Assembly (NCBI GenBank): GCA_023399215.1
Contig: JAEWQJ010000031.1
Coordinates: forward strand, 62,001-126,000
Source: Methanobacteriota archaeon
GTDB lineage: Archaea > Halobacteriota > Methanosarcinia > Methanosarcinales > Methanosarcinaceae
Direction: 5' to 3'
Length of the DNA stretch: 64,000 bases
In this document: positions 17,556-25,775 of the stretch, one piece after another
Layout: every line of letters starts with the position of its first letter
How positions within the stretch are numbered: position 1 is the stretch's first letter
Translations under genes and position numbers: made by a program
Notes under the pieces: generated by a model
What the model was told of the DNA's origin: nothing
Database searches by the model: none
Seen by the model: the letters and a program-made list of their open reading frames with translations, nothing else

Positions 17556-18704
17556 TTGAAGGAAAACAATAAAATTTCAATTGTGGATTATACAATAAAC
17601 GAGATACTACGCCTTAGATTTAATGATCCTGCCGATTTTAAGTTTATTCTGTCTGTTTTAAAGAAGTATTCACTGGACGTGGCAGATATTTCTTTGAATA
17701 GTTTCGAGACAAACATGGTCAAATTTAAGACCGATGACCTTTTGGATAATTTAAGATGCAGAGTGGAATGTTCAGAGCAAGAGGTATACAAGGCGAAAAA
17801 GCTCGGTTTTTCAAAAATAGTAATCAATATTTCTCTTGATTCGTTTGCCTCCATACACGATAAACTTAAACTAACTGAACATGTACTGCAAACAGTTTAT
17901 AGTAATGATCAGGAAATTTATCTAAGTATTGATAATGCGCTGGAATTCCCGGTAGAAGAAGTAAATATAGTAGATATATTAGATCCCTTCATTGCTAAGT
18001 ACGGGATAAAAAGGTTGATACTGGGCGATGTAAACGGGAAAATGGACCCCTTCACTACTTATAATAAACTTAATCTTTTCACGAATATGGCTCAATGTCC
18101 TGTTGAATACATGGGATGCAATAATTATGGGATGGCTACTGCCAATACGCTTTCAGCATTAAGGGCAGGCGTTGAGTATGTCGCAACGTCAGTTAGCAGT
18201 ATTGGGATTCCAGGAGTAGCAGCCATGGAAGAGGTCTTAATGGCAGCAAGGCATTTGTGGAAAAATGAACAGGTGCCGAATGGTTATACTATTGCTGCAG
18301 ACTGTGAGAACATTTTACGCAGGGCTGGTATTATATTGCCCGGAGAAAAAGCCATTATAGGAAAAAATGTATTCGCACACGAATCCGGTATCCATGTTGA
18401 CGGTGTTATCAAAAATCCAAATTTATATGAAGCGATCAAACCTGAAGAGGTTGGTCTAAGCAGGTTTTTAGTGATCGGAAAACACTCAGGAACAGCATCC
18501 TTAACACAAAAACTTCGACAACTGGATCTGCCCTTGAGTTCGCAGGAAGCAGCTACACTGCTTGATAAAGTGAGACATACAGCGATTCTGCAAAAAAAAC
18601 CGGTGACAGATACTCAACTTAAAACTCTTTATAATTTACATATGGAATCGATAAAAGAATCTAATGTTCACTTATCAATTGAAGGAGAAATCTCCTGTGA
18701 TTAG
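17556..18704 (+). CDS. nifV: Homocitrate synthase, C-terminal (regulatory) half; split NifV
   Basis: The C-terminal part matches the end of NifV/LeuA proteins: KNVFAHESGIHVDGVIKN and SRFLVIGKHSGTASLTQKL. The preceding 250 residues resemble the LeuA/NifV barrel but lack the catalytic DTTLRDGEQ (here IVDYTINEIL), so this subunit cannot be active alone. TTG 17556, preceded by GGAAAGGAA at five bases, is preferred to the longer frame from 17421 that overlaps the ATPase gene. It overlaps the catalytic half downstream by eight bases. The same order, C-terminal part before N-terminal part, is known as nifV-omega/nifV-alpha in Clostridium pasteurianum. The product supplies homocitrate for the FeV cofactor. 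Confidence 0.85.
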   Translation: MKENNKISIVDYTINEILRLRFNDPADFKFILSVLKKYSLDVADISLNSFETNMVKFKTDDLLDNLRCRVECSEQEVYKAKKLGFSKIVINISLDSFASIHDKLKLTEHVLQTVYSNDQEIYLSIDNALEFPVEEVNIVDILDPFIAKYGIKRLILGDVNGKMDPFTTYNKLNLFTNMAQCPVEYMGCNNYGMATANTLSALRAGVEYVATSVSSIGIPGVAAMEEVLMAARHLWKNEQVPNGYTIAADCENILRRAGIILPGEKAIIGKNVFAHESGIHVDGVIKNPNLYEAIKPEEVGLSRFLVIGKHSGTASLTQKLRQLDLPLSSQEAATLLDKVRHTAILQKKPVTDTQLKTLYNLHMESIKESNVHLSIEGEISCD

Positions 18705-19560
18705 AAATGAAGGCTTTGAAATCATTGACACCACATTGCGTGATGGGGAACAATCTGCAGGTGTTGTGTTTTCGGTTGAAGAAAGAATGAATATAATTTC
18801 AGCTTTAGATAAAGCAAAAGTGAAATGGATTGAGGCTGGAATTCCTGCTATGGGCAAACAGGAATGTGAAGATCTAAAACTAATACTCGACCTGCCGATA
18901 AAATCGAACCTCATCGCATGGAACAGAGCAAATTTAGAGGATTTAAAGGCGTCTATTGATTGCGGATTTAAATTTGTTCATGTGTCTTTACCGGTATCCG
19001 ATCTGCATATCGAACATAAACTCCAAAAAAGCCGAACCTGGGTGCTGGATCAATTGAAAAAATGCATGGAATATCTCCAAAACTATGGGGTAACGATTAT
19101 TGTAGGAGCTGAAGATGCGTCACGAGCAGACCCAGAATTTTTGCTTCAATATGCAGATATTGCAGCTTCTTACGATGCAATAAGAATCCGATATTCGGAT
19201 ACCGTAGGATGCCTGGACCATTTTACTACATATCGCAAAATCAAAGAAATTACAGAGCGTAGTCCTCTTCCTGTTGAAATTCATGCGCATAATGATTTCG
19301 GTCTGGCCGTAGCAAATACCATGGCAGCATATAAAGCGGGAGCAAAGTTTGCAAGTGTAACCGTAACAGGGCTCGGAGAGCGTGCTGGAAATGCCTCAAT
19401 GGAAGAGACAGCATTTTCATTAAAACGTTTTTACAATTACGATTGTGAGATTGAGCTTGAAGCTTTGCCTTCTCTGGCTGAAATGGTCTCAAAAGCTAGC
19501 GAAAGGACATTGTTTCCATATAAGCCATTAGTAGGGTCGTTAGCGTCTAATCTGCTTTAG
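18697..19560 (+). CDS. nifV: Homocitrate synthase, catalytic N-terminal half; split NifV
   Basis: A 287-residue TIM-barrel protein with FEIIDTTLRDGEQSAGVVFS, the HAHNDFGLAVANT metal-binding motif and GLGERAGNASMEE. It aligns with Azotobacter NifV up to about the point where the long C-terminal domain would start, then stops. GTG 18697 with GGAG about ten bases upstream overlaps the preceding gene by eight bases, which argues for translational coupling and a heteromeric enzyme. Reaction: acetyl-CoA plus 2-oxoglutarate to homocitrate. Methanosarcina also need homocitrate for coenzyme B, but the operon with the vanadium transporter suggests a nitrogenase-dedicated enzyme. Confidence 0.87.
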   Translation: MIRNEGFEIIDTTLRDGEQSAGVVFSVEERMNIISALDKAKVKWIEAGIPAMGKQECEDLKLILDLPIKSNLIAWNRANLEDLKASIDCGFKFVHVSLPVSDLHIEHKLQKSRTWVLDQLKKCMEYLQNYGVTIIVGAEDASRADPEFLLQYADIAASYDAIRIRYSDTVGCLDHFTTYRKIKEITERSPLPVEIHAHNDFGLAVANTMAAYKAGAKFASVTVTGLGERAGNASMEETAFSLKRFYNYDCEIELEALPSLAEMVSKASERTLFPYKPLVGSLASNLL

Positions 19561-19651
19561 GCATACTATAATATTTTAGGCACAATATGATCTGCTTTAG
19601 GTACAATATAATCTAGAGTCTTTCGATTAACTCCATACATTTTTCTTTAAA

Positions 19652-20167
19652 TTAATCTGGTAACACTTTTTTGTTTTGCTCGCTCTGGAGTTTTTTTCTG
19701 TGGGCCACAAGCCCACCATCATTAAGTATCTCAAGCAGGAAATCCGGCAGTTTATTTCCCTTGAACGTGCCTTTGTCTGAGACTGTAACTTCACCTTTGG
19801 CCAGATCAACTTTAACTTTATCTTCTTCCTGGCACTCGATATCAACTTCTATGAGAGGTATCCCGATATTGATTGCATTTCTGAAAAAGATCCTTGCAAA
19901 AGACTTTGCTATAACACATGACACTCCTGCATATTTCAAGGCAAGAGGAGCCTGCTCTCTTGAAGATCCACAGCCGAAGTTAGTGCCTGCAACAATGATA
20001 TCTCCAAACCTGAACTTTTTTGTGAACTCCGGGTCAATTCCTTCCATTGCATGAGCTGCAAAGATCTGTACATCTTTGCTCCGCAAATACTTACCCGGGA
20101 TTATTTCATCAGTATTAACGTTGTTTCCGTATTTCCAGACCCGGCCTATAATAAGACTCACAGTCAC
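19652..20167 (-). CDS. Homoaconitase / isopropylmalate isomerase small subunit
   Basis: A 171-residue swivelling-domain subunit of the LeuD/HacB family: GRVWKYGNNVNTDEIIPGKY, GTNFGCGSSREQAPLALKYA and CVIAKSFARIFFRNAIN. The specificity loop reads YLRS, closer to the YLRT of methanogen homoaconitase (HACN) than to isopropylmalate isomerase, as far as I recall that work. No large subunit is in the window. It is convergent with the split nifV genes and lies downstream of the FecB-like gene 21501-20362 on the same strand. Placement beside homocitrate synthase suggests work on homocitrate, either in coenzyme B synthesis or to balance the homocitrate pool. The role here is inferred. Confidence 0.8.
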   Translation of the reverse strand: MTVSLIIGRVWKYGNNVNTDEIIPGKYLRSKDVQIFAAHAMEGIDPEFTKKFRFGDIIVAGTNFGCGSSREQAPLALKYAGVSCVIAKSFARIFFRNAINIGIPLIEVDIECQEEDKVKVDLAKGEVTVSDKGTFKGNKLPDFLLEILNDGGLVAHRKKLQSEQNKKVLPD

Positions 20168-20279
20168 ACCTCACCTGAAAAGTAATTTTCGTTAATGTTT
20201 CAATAATTTCGTAGCTGTTCACTTATTTACTGTAGCTGTTCACTTGTTTACTTATTCTGAGATCTTGAACACAAAGCTA

Positions 20280-20309
20280 AAGGCTGAGTTGTTTAATTAT
20301 CTCAGCCTT
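20280..20309. terminator. Perfect 9-bp hairpin between fecB-like and homoaconitase genes
   Basis: AAGGCTGAG (20280-20288) pairs with CTCAGCCTT (20301-20309) around a 12-base loop. It lies about 50 bases past the stop of the minus-strand gene 21501-20362. It could end that transcript or attenuate read-through into the homoaconitase gene. Confidence 0.5.
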
Positions 20310-20361
20310 ACAAAACAACTTGAGACCTCTAAAAAACCAAAGTTTTCACTAAAGTCTCTGA

Positions 20362-21501
20362 TTAATCTGGAGCCTGTGCATTCAAAATTTTTTGAACATC
20401 CTCATCTGTAAGCTCATAATCAAAAAAGGTCTTGTAGAACCACTTTGTTTCATTATTTATATCAATGGATTGAAACATATCCGGGTTGATGGTTTTTGCA
20501 GCCCATTGAATCTGAAGCGCTTCTTCTGCTCCGGCCCGACTCCATATAAATGCTCCCTCCGGATTTAGATATACCCTGTTATTTTGAACTGCTTTAACTT
20601 TCTTCCAGGACTCGCTATTCATTATCTTCTCTTTTTCTTCAGATTTGGCGTTCACACCAAGAATAATTACATCAGGATTCCACTTCAATATTTGTTCCAT
20701 TGAAACTTCCTGCATAATACCACCCTTTACTTCTTCAGCAGCATTGATGCCTCCTGCAGCTTCAATCCAATCACTTATGATATTTCCACCGCCATCTACG
20801 CACAAAGGTGATAGTGATACGAGATGGAGAACTTTTGGCCTTTCGTCGTAAGGTATTCTGGATGAAATATTTCTTACCGATTCTAATTTGCTATCCAGAT
20901 ATGCATTATATTTCTGTGAACGTTCTAAAGCCTCTTCGTCTCCCAAAACATTCGCGGTATCTGAAAAACATTTTTTCATAGAATCAAAATCTGTAAAACT
21001 TACCTCTACAACAGGAACTCCAAGAGCGGATACTTTCTCGATATTTTTATCTCTACTTGGCATGAAAACAACATCTGGCTTGGTAGCAAGCAAAGCTTCC
21101 ACATCATATGTTGGGCTGAGTGTTACAGCATTATAATAAGCCGGACAAACTTTATACGCCCACGGCCTTGTTTTGGGACTGAACATAGTTGCAACAATCC
21201 TGTCATCAGCTCCAAGCATAGCCAGCACTTCATTATGTCCCATCCATGTATCTGCAACTCTTCCTACTTTTAAAGGAACTGTTACTTGTCTGCCTGCCGA
21301 ATCAGTAACAATTCTAGTTTCCCCACTTTTATCGTCTGAAGTGGAGACGTTTGTTTCATTTTCCACATTTTTATCGTTTGAAGTGGATACCTCTGTAGTA
21401 TTATCCTGTGCCACCTGACTGATTTTTTCTCCCGTACAGCCGGTGAAAACTAATACTGCCGTGATTGCAACAAATAGAATAACTATTGTTTTATTGTTCA
21501 T
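20362..21501 (-). CDS. FecB/BtuF-like substrate-binding lipoprotein
   Basis: A 379-residue class III binding protein with a lipobox (VFTGC, Cys22), a Ser/Thr/Asn-rich spacer, and a binding domain from RIVTDSAGRQVTVPLKVGRV to about residue 370. GAGGT lies seven bases before ATG 21501. It is homologous to the lipoprotein at 14950-13814 but clearly diverged. No permease or ATPase is adjacent, so it may share the FecCD/FecE pair at 15.6-17.5 kb, offering a second substrate form. It follows vnfX by 135 bases on the same strand and could be the next gene of the vnf operon. I found no ModE-like box directly upstream. Confidence 0.85.
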   Translation of the reverse strand: MNNKTIVILFVAITAVLVFTGCTGEKISQVAQDNTTEVSTSNDKNVENETNVSTSDDKSGETRIVTDSAGRQVTVPLKVGRVADTWMGHNEVLAMLGADDRIVATMFSPKTRPWAYKVCPAYYNAVTLSPTYDVEALLATKPDVVFMPSRDKNIEKVSALGVPVVEVSFTDFDSMKKCFSDTANVLGDEEALERSQKYNAYLDSKLESVRNISSRIPYDERPKVLHLVSLSPLCVDGGGNIISDWIEAAGGINAAEEVKGGIMQEVSMEQILKWNPDVIILGVNAKSEEKEKIMNSESWKKVKAVQNNRVYLNPEGAFIWSRAGAEEALQIQWAAKTINPDMFQSIDINNETKWFYKTFFDYELTDEDVQKILNAQAPD

Positions 21502-21636
21502 CCAGGTACCTCTTTTTATTTTTAGAATACAGCAATAATTTTCCAGTCAAATATTAGTGGCAGAGGTACTCTTGACATAGCATCCGCTATCATCAAAAAG
21601 ATACTTCTTAATATGGCAGCTTATTACTGTCTGGAA

Positions 21637-22101
21637 TCAGGAAAAATTATTGATTTTAAATGATGCTGTGGGATGTAGGCTAATTTTTTTCATTTGTTTT
21701 TGCTTCCTCATGGTTTGCAAATATTTCAATCCCCTCTCAACGGTGTAACAATATTCAATGCACTCGATTCCGAATTCTCCAAGCTTTTTTTGTGCACCCA
21801 GGCCTATTTTCATAGAAAGTACAGCATCACAATCAGAAATAGTTTCTATTGCTTCTTTTTTCCCATGGGATTGATTGTTAAGCTCGTTACCTCCATTGCA
21901 GTACTTCTTTGTCGAGCGTGTCTCGAGAAACTTATAATCCTCACCATTAATCTCAAAAATCATAAAATCGGTTGTTTGCCCAAAGTGCTGGTCAACAAGT
22001 TTTCCACTTTTTGAAGTAACTGCCACCTTGAATTTTTCAGAGCTCTGGTTTTCTACCTCATTTAAAGTTGTACATTCAGTGTCCATATTACAAGTGTCCA
22101 T
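21637..22101 (-). CDS. vnfX: NifX/NafY-family cofactor-binding protein (VnfX-like)
   Basis: The 154-residue product contains the dinitrogenase-cofactor domain from about residue 22 on: KVAVTSKSGKLVDQHFGQTT, FMIFEING, and SDCDAVLSMKIGLGAQKKL. Such proteins carry NifB-co or the finished cofactor between the assembly scaffold and the enzyme. ATG 22101 is preceded by GGAG eight bases away; an in-frame start at 22191 would overlap vnfN by 65 bases. The N-terminus is encoded by a 15-bp tandem duplication, giving MDTCNMDTE. It is the last gene of the tightly packed vnf operon, 25 bases after vnfN, which supports a FeV-cofactor role. Confidence 0.8.
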   Translation of the reverse strand: MDTCNMDTECTTLNEVENQSSEKFKVAVTSKSGKLVDQHFGQTTDFMIFEINGEDYKFLETRSTKKYCNGGNELNNQSHGKKEAIETISDCDAVLSMKIGLGAQKKLGEFGIECIEYCYTVERGLKYLQTMRKQKQMKKISLHPTASFKINNFS

Positions 22102-22126
22102 ATTACAAGCTCCATTTTTTAGCTGG

Positions 22127-23467
22127 TTACAAATACTCTTCCCAGTTAATATGCTTTGAACGCAGAGCCCTTTCCCAGTCGTTTGCAACATTTTCCAAAA
22201 AGTTCAGCATGCCTTCATATCCGAAATATGCCCTGTTCAAGTAATTCTGCCGGTTTGTCGGGTTGAAAACGTCAAACACAAACTTTATCCCCAGTTCTTC
22301 AGCCAGATAATATTCCCACGAAGAGCCGAATACAGCATCTACACAGCTTTCCGTCAGCGATTGTTTTATCTGATATCCATCCGCCGAAAAGACAACCTTC
22401 GGGGAAATTCCCATATCATTAAGCTCATTTTCCAGCAACATCTGAGAGTCAGAAACAGGCGATCTGAACAGCAACAGTTCCGGAATCATTTCCAGCTCTT
22501 CAAATAACATTCTGGTCAGGCCTATTCCCATAGTCGCATCCGCAGAAACGGCTACTCTGCAGTTACGGTACCTGGGAATCATCATCAGTCCCCTGCGTCT
22601 CAGCACGTCGATGGCCATATCTTCTCCATCTTTTATTATTGCCTCAACCTTTTCTTCGACGCCAAAATAATTTCCTACTGCACGAAGCCATCTTGCAGTA
22701 TTTTTAAGTCCGATTGGGAGTGGAATATCCGATAGTATAAGCGGTATACCATGTACTTCCTGCATTTTTAACCCAAACTTATACCCCGCATCGTGACTGA
22801 GAAGTATATTTGCCGATGCTAGCCCAGCATTATCCAGTTCTTCCAGAGATGTATCGTGAGGAAGTACAGCCTGAACTTTAATTCCTATTTTTTCAAGGGT
22901 TTCACGTACCCATTCCAAATCTGCCCACCAGGTAGGGTTCAGGTTTGCCTGAGGTGCTATTAGGTTTACACTATCTGGAATTTTTTCGTTCTGTTTTTTT
23001 ATAAAGGGAAATAATGCATTCAGTCCCAGTTCAATACCATCATAGAGGTTTCCTCTAAATCCTCCTGCCATCAAGGGAATAAGCTTCGCATTAATTTGCG
23101 GCTGGATATTTCTGCATAAGCCTTCAATATCCTCACCAATGATATCAGCTGCACAGGTACCAACTACGAATATCGCCCTGGTTTTAAATTTCGAATCGGC
23201 TTCTTCAATTAATTTTTTCAACTTGCTTGAAGCACCCATAACCACATCAGTTTCAAAAAGCCTGGTGCATGCAACTTTTCTTTTCGTAAAATCAATTTCA
23301 TGGACGTCATAGGCTGCCGAAACCGTTGAAGAGCAGCCTTGCGGGGAATGTATGACAATACTAATGTCTTTTATGCCAGCCAGCACTCCGGTGGCACCTT
23401 CAAGAGCACATCCAACCATAGGGTCTTTGCTATGGTTGCAGTTATCGAATTTTAACTCATCATACAT
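22127..23467 (-). CDS. vnfN: FeV-cofactor assembly scaffold, VnfN
   Basis: A nitrogenase component-1-like protein of 446 residues. It has cluster-binding Cys contexts (MVGCALEGA, SPQGCSST, VVGTCAADIIGEDIEGLC) and the end GYEGMLNFLENVAND. With VnfE it forms the scaffold on which NifB-co matures to the FeV cofactor. ATG 23467 has GGGAGAG upstream and overlaps vnfE by 16 bases; a longer frame to 23548 runs deep into vnfE and is rejected. Order E-N after K is normal for vnf clusters. Assignment as VnfN rather than NifN rests on the operon. Confidence 0.85.
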   Translation of the reverse strand: MYDELKFDNCNHSKDPMVGCALEGATGVLAGIKDISIVIHSPQGCSSTVSAAYDVHEIDFTKRKVACTRLFETDVVMGASSKLKKLIEEADSKFKTRAIFVVGTCAADIIGEDIEGLCRNIQPQINAKLIPLMAGGFRGNLYDGIELGLNALFPFIKKQNEKIPDSVNLIAPQANLNPTWWADLEWVRETLEKIGIKVQAVLPHDTSLEELDNAGLASANILLSHDAGYKFGLKMQEVHGIPLILSDIPLPIGLKNTARWLRAVGNYFGVEEKVEAIIKDGEDMAIDVLRRRGLMMIPRYRNCRVAVSADATMGIGLTRMLFEELEMIPELLLFRSPVSDSQMLLENELNDMGISPKVVFSADGYQIKQSLTESCVDAVFGSSWEYYLAEELGIKFVFDVFNPTNRQNYLNRAYFGYEGMLNFLENVANDWERALRSKHINWEEYL

Positions 23468-24981
23468 TTGCCTCTCTCCCTTCCTGCATAAACCGTGCAA
23501 TCCGGCAAATCCTGAGCCAGCTTCGGTGTAAGGGACTGGGCTGAACATAGTCCGGAGTCTTCAGGAAACACCATTTTTTTCGTTACCCAGCTGCGCGGTC
23601 TGAAAGAATACTCAAGAGCAGTGCAGATGCATTTAGCTACCTTTAAGGCTCCCCTATATCCAAATCTGGGGCGGTTCAATATGGCATTTAAATCAACTAC
23701 TGGAATATTCGGAAAGCTCATTGATGATCCAAAATACACGGTTGTCTTAGGATTCAGATCTCCCAGATATTCCATAAGCTCATTTTCGGTCTGAACCATT
23801 GCCTCATATTTTCCAAAGGCAAGTGTACCTTTTGTAATCAGTATTTCCGGATCAAGCCCGGTCTCTAAGAGGTAATCAATACTTGTTTCTCTTGCCTGTG
23901 TACTCCATGGATGAAAATTGTATATGACCGCACGCATATCGAAATCTCGTTCAAGCATATGAGCAATTGACAGAGACTTTATCGCATCATGTCCTTCAAC
24001 AATTGCCATTTTGCCTGCAAGGTATTTTTTTGCCTCTTCAAACTCGATGCGGATGGCTTCATATTCTCTTTTGATCAGTTCTTCAGCTTCATTTTCCAGA
24101 TGTAAATGCTTTGCTGCTTCTCTAAGCCACCTCTCAGTTGCGCTTATACCATAAGGAAGAATAGTGGAATTCAACGGAGTATCAAACTGGTCAAGCATCT
24201 CTCTTCCTATCGCATACCCCAGATCAAGGCAAAGGGTACAATTTACAGCCACACTGGGAGCCTGTTTTATTTCTTCCAGTGAACAATTGCCTGCTATTAC
24301 GGCATTTACACTTGCACCCATGCTTTCTATTAACCGCCTCAACTCTTTAACATCAGTTTCAATCTCCGTCCTCTCAGGACCCATTTTGCCCCCTACGATG
24401 TTGACGGAGTTGGCAAGCTTTGATCTACTCTCCGGATCAGGCTTATCCATAAGCTGAACAATCTGCCTGAAAACCAGGTCAAACCCACTCCTGTACTCTC
24501 CTGCAAAGCCTTCGCAGTGAATGGCCATGATTTCGGCGTTAATTTTGGGCTTGATTTTATTCACTATGGCGTCTACATAATCTCCAATTATTCCGGTGGC
24601 ACAGCTTGTTGCTACGAAAATAACATCAGGCTTATACTTTTTGTCCACCTCAAGTATGGCGCCTTTCAGTTCCTTTTCGCCACCGTATACAATGGCTTTT
24701 TCATCAATATTTGTAGTAATGATGGACTCGTATGGAGAACCACTATTTCTACAATTTGTTAGCTTGTAAGCCTGTTTTACTCCAAATGCGCAGCCACTGG
24801 GGCCATGAGCAATGACAACAGTATTTTTAATGCCACTCAGGATTTTCATTGCCGTCCAGAATTTACAGGGACGGGTATGGCTGCCCTGTAGTTTAGTTTC
24901 AATTTTCCCTTCTTTTGCTAATTGATAAAGCTCGCTTAAATGCCCAAAAAACACTACACTTTCGTTAGCAATGCCGGCCAT
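23452..24981 (-). CDS. vnfE: FeV-cofactor assembly scaffold, VnfE
   Basis: A 509-residue NifE-like protein with cluster-binding Cys in HTRPCKFWTAMK, GPSGCAFGVKQAY and ATSCATGIIGDYVDAI, and the fold motif CEGFAGEYRSGFD. Near the end is RPRFGYRGALKVAKCICTAL. It pairs with VnfN. GAGGGGA lies just before ATG 24981. A C-terminal extension of about 35 residues with several Cys (ending GKCMMS) follows the conserved core; its role is unknown. It begins 89 bases after the ZIP transporter gene. Confidence 0.87.
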   Translation of the reverse strand: MAGIANESVVFFGHLSELYQLAKEGKIETKLQGSHTRPCKFWTAMKILSGIKNTVVIAHGPSGCAFGVKQAYKLTNCRNSGSPYESIITTNIDEKAIVYGGEKELKGAILEVDKKYKPDVIFVATSCATGIIGDYVDAIVNKIKPKINAEIMAIHCEGFAGEYRSGFDLVFRQIVQLMDKPDPESRSKLANSVNIVGGKMGPERTEIETDVKELRRLIESMGASVNAVIAGNCSLEEIKQAPSVAVNCTLCLDLGYAIGREMLDQFDTPLNSTILPYGISATERWLREAAKHLHLENEAEELIKREYEAIRIEFEEAKKYLAGKMAIVEGHDAIKSLSIAHMLERDFDMRAVIYNFHPWSTQARETSIDYLLETGLDPEILITKGTLAFGKYEAMVQTENELMEYLGDLNPKTTVYFGSSMSFPNIPVVDLNAILNRPRFGYRGALKVAKCICTALEYSFRPRSWVTKKMVFPEDSGLCSAQSLTPKLAQDLPDCTVYAGRERGKCMMS

Positions 24982-25070
24982 ATTCCCCTCTATTTTCTAG
25001 TTTGTGAAATTGGTTTCAACCAAAAAATAAAAAATTTGTTAAAAAATTTGTTGATCGCGTTAGTATAACT

Positions 25071-25757
25071 TTATGCCATCAAACAGGATATCCAGGCAAT
25101 TACTGCTCCGAAAACCGCCACAGAGGATAGCGTAGTTATATTTAGATCGTGCTTTTTACTTAGTTTTCCTTTATCGATTTCAGTTACATAATATTTGGAA
25201 ATGATAGTGATCAACAGGCTTCCTACAACATAAAGGATAACACCAGCACTAAGCGCCATAAGCGGTTTTGTAATGCTTTCAGAGATGGGTATAATTGCAC
25301 CGACTGGAATTAACAGTGCGATCAAAGCTGCAATTGCAAACCTGGTTTTGTCTTCTAATTCATCTAGCAATGAAAAGGAGACCATTCCTTCTGGCAGTTT
25401 GTGCAGAATTGCTCCGACTGCTAAAATCGGAGAAATCGGTCCAAACTCCGTGGTTATAATCACGCCTTCTGCAATGTTGTGAATCGCTAATCCTAAAACG
25501 GCTGAATACTTTCCAACACTTTTAGTGTAGAATCCTGCCACAAACATTGCAATGAACCCAATCACAACCAACCAGTATCCTGCTGAGAAATCTTCAGTAG
25601 CATCCGGGATAATATCCAGAAGAACCACTGCAATGGCAAATCCAAGTCCAAGACAGGTCAACAACGTTCTTTTCACAGAATCTTCTGTTTTGAAATAAAT
25701 TAAAGCTCCCAACAATTCCGCTATGACAAATGCTGCAACTACCAGATAATTCTCCAT
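25071..25757 (-). CDS. ZIP-family metal transporter inside the vnf operon
   Basis: A 228-residue membrane protein with about eight hydrophobic segments and the two ZIP metal-site helices, LAIHNIAEGVI and ILHKLPEGMVSFS. ZIP proteins import Zn2+, Fe2+ or other divalent metals. ATG 25757 has AAAGGAGG seven bases upstream, which rules out the longer frame from 25775. It lies 18 bases after vnfK and before vnfE on the same strand, so it is very probably co-transcribed with nitrogenase genes. A metal transporter at this position is unusual. Iron or vanadyl supply is plausible, but the substrate cannot be read from sequence. Confidence 0.88.
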   Translation of the reverse strand: MENYLVVAAFVIAELLGALIYFKTEDSVKRTLLTCLGLGFAIAVVLLDIIPDATEDFSAGYWLVVIGFIAMFVAGFYTKSVGKYSAVLGLAIHNIAEGVIITTEFGPISPILAVGAILHKLPEGMVSFSLLDELEDKTRFAIAALIALLIPVGAIIPISESITKPLMALSAGVILYVVGSLLITIISKYYVTEIDKGKLSKKHDLNITTLSSVAVFGAVIAWISCLMA

Positions 25758-25775
25758 TTTTTTGCCTCCTTTCAT

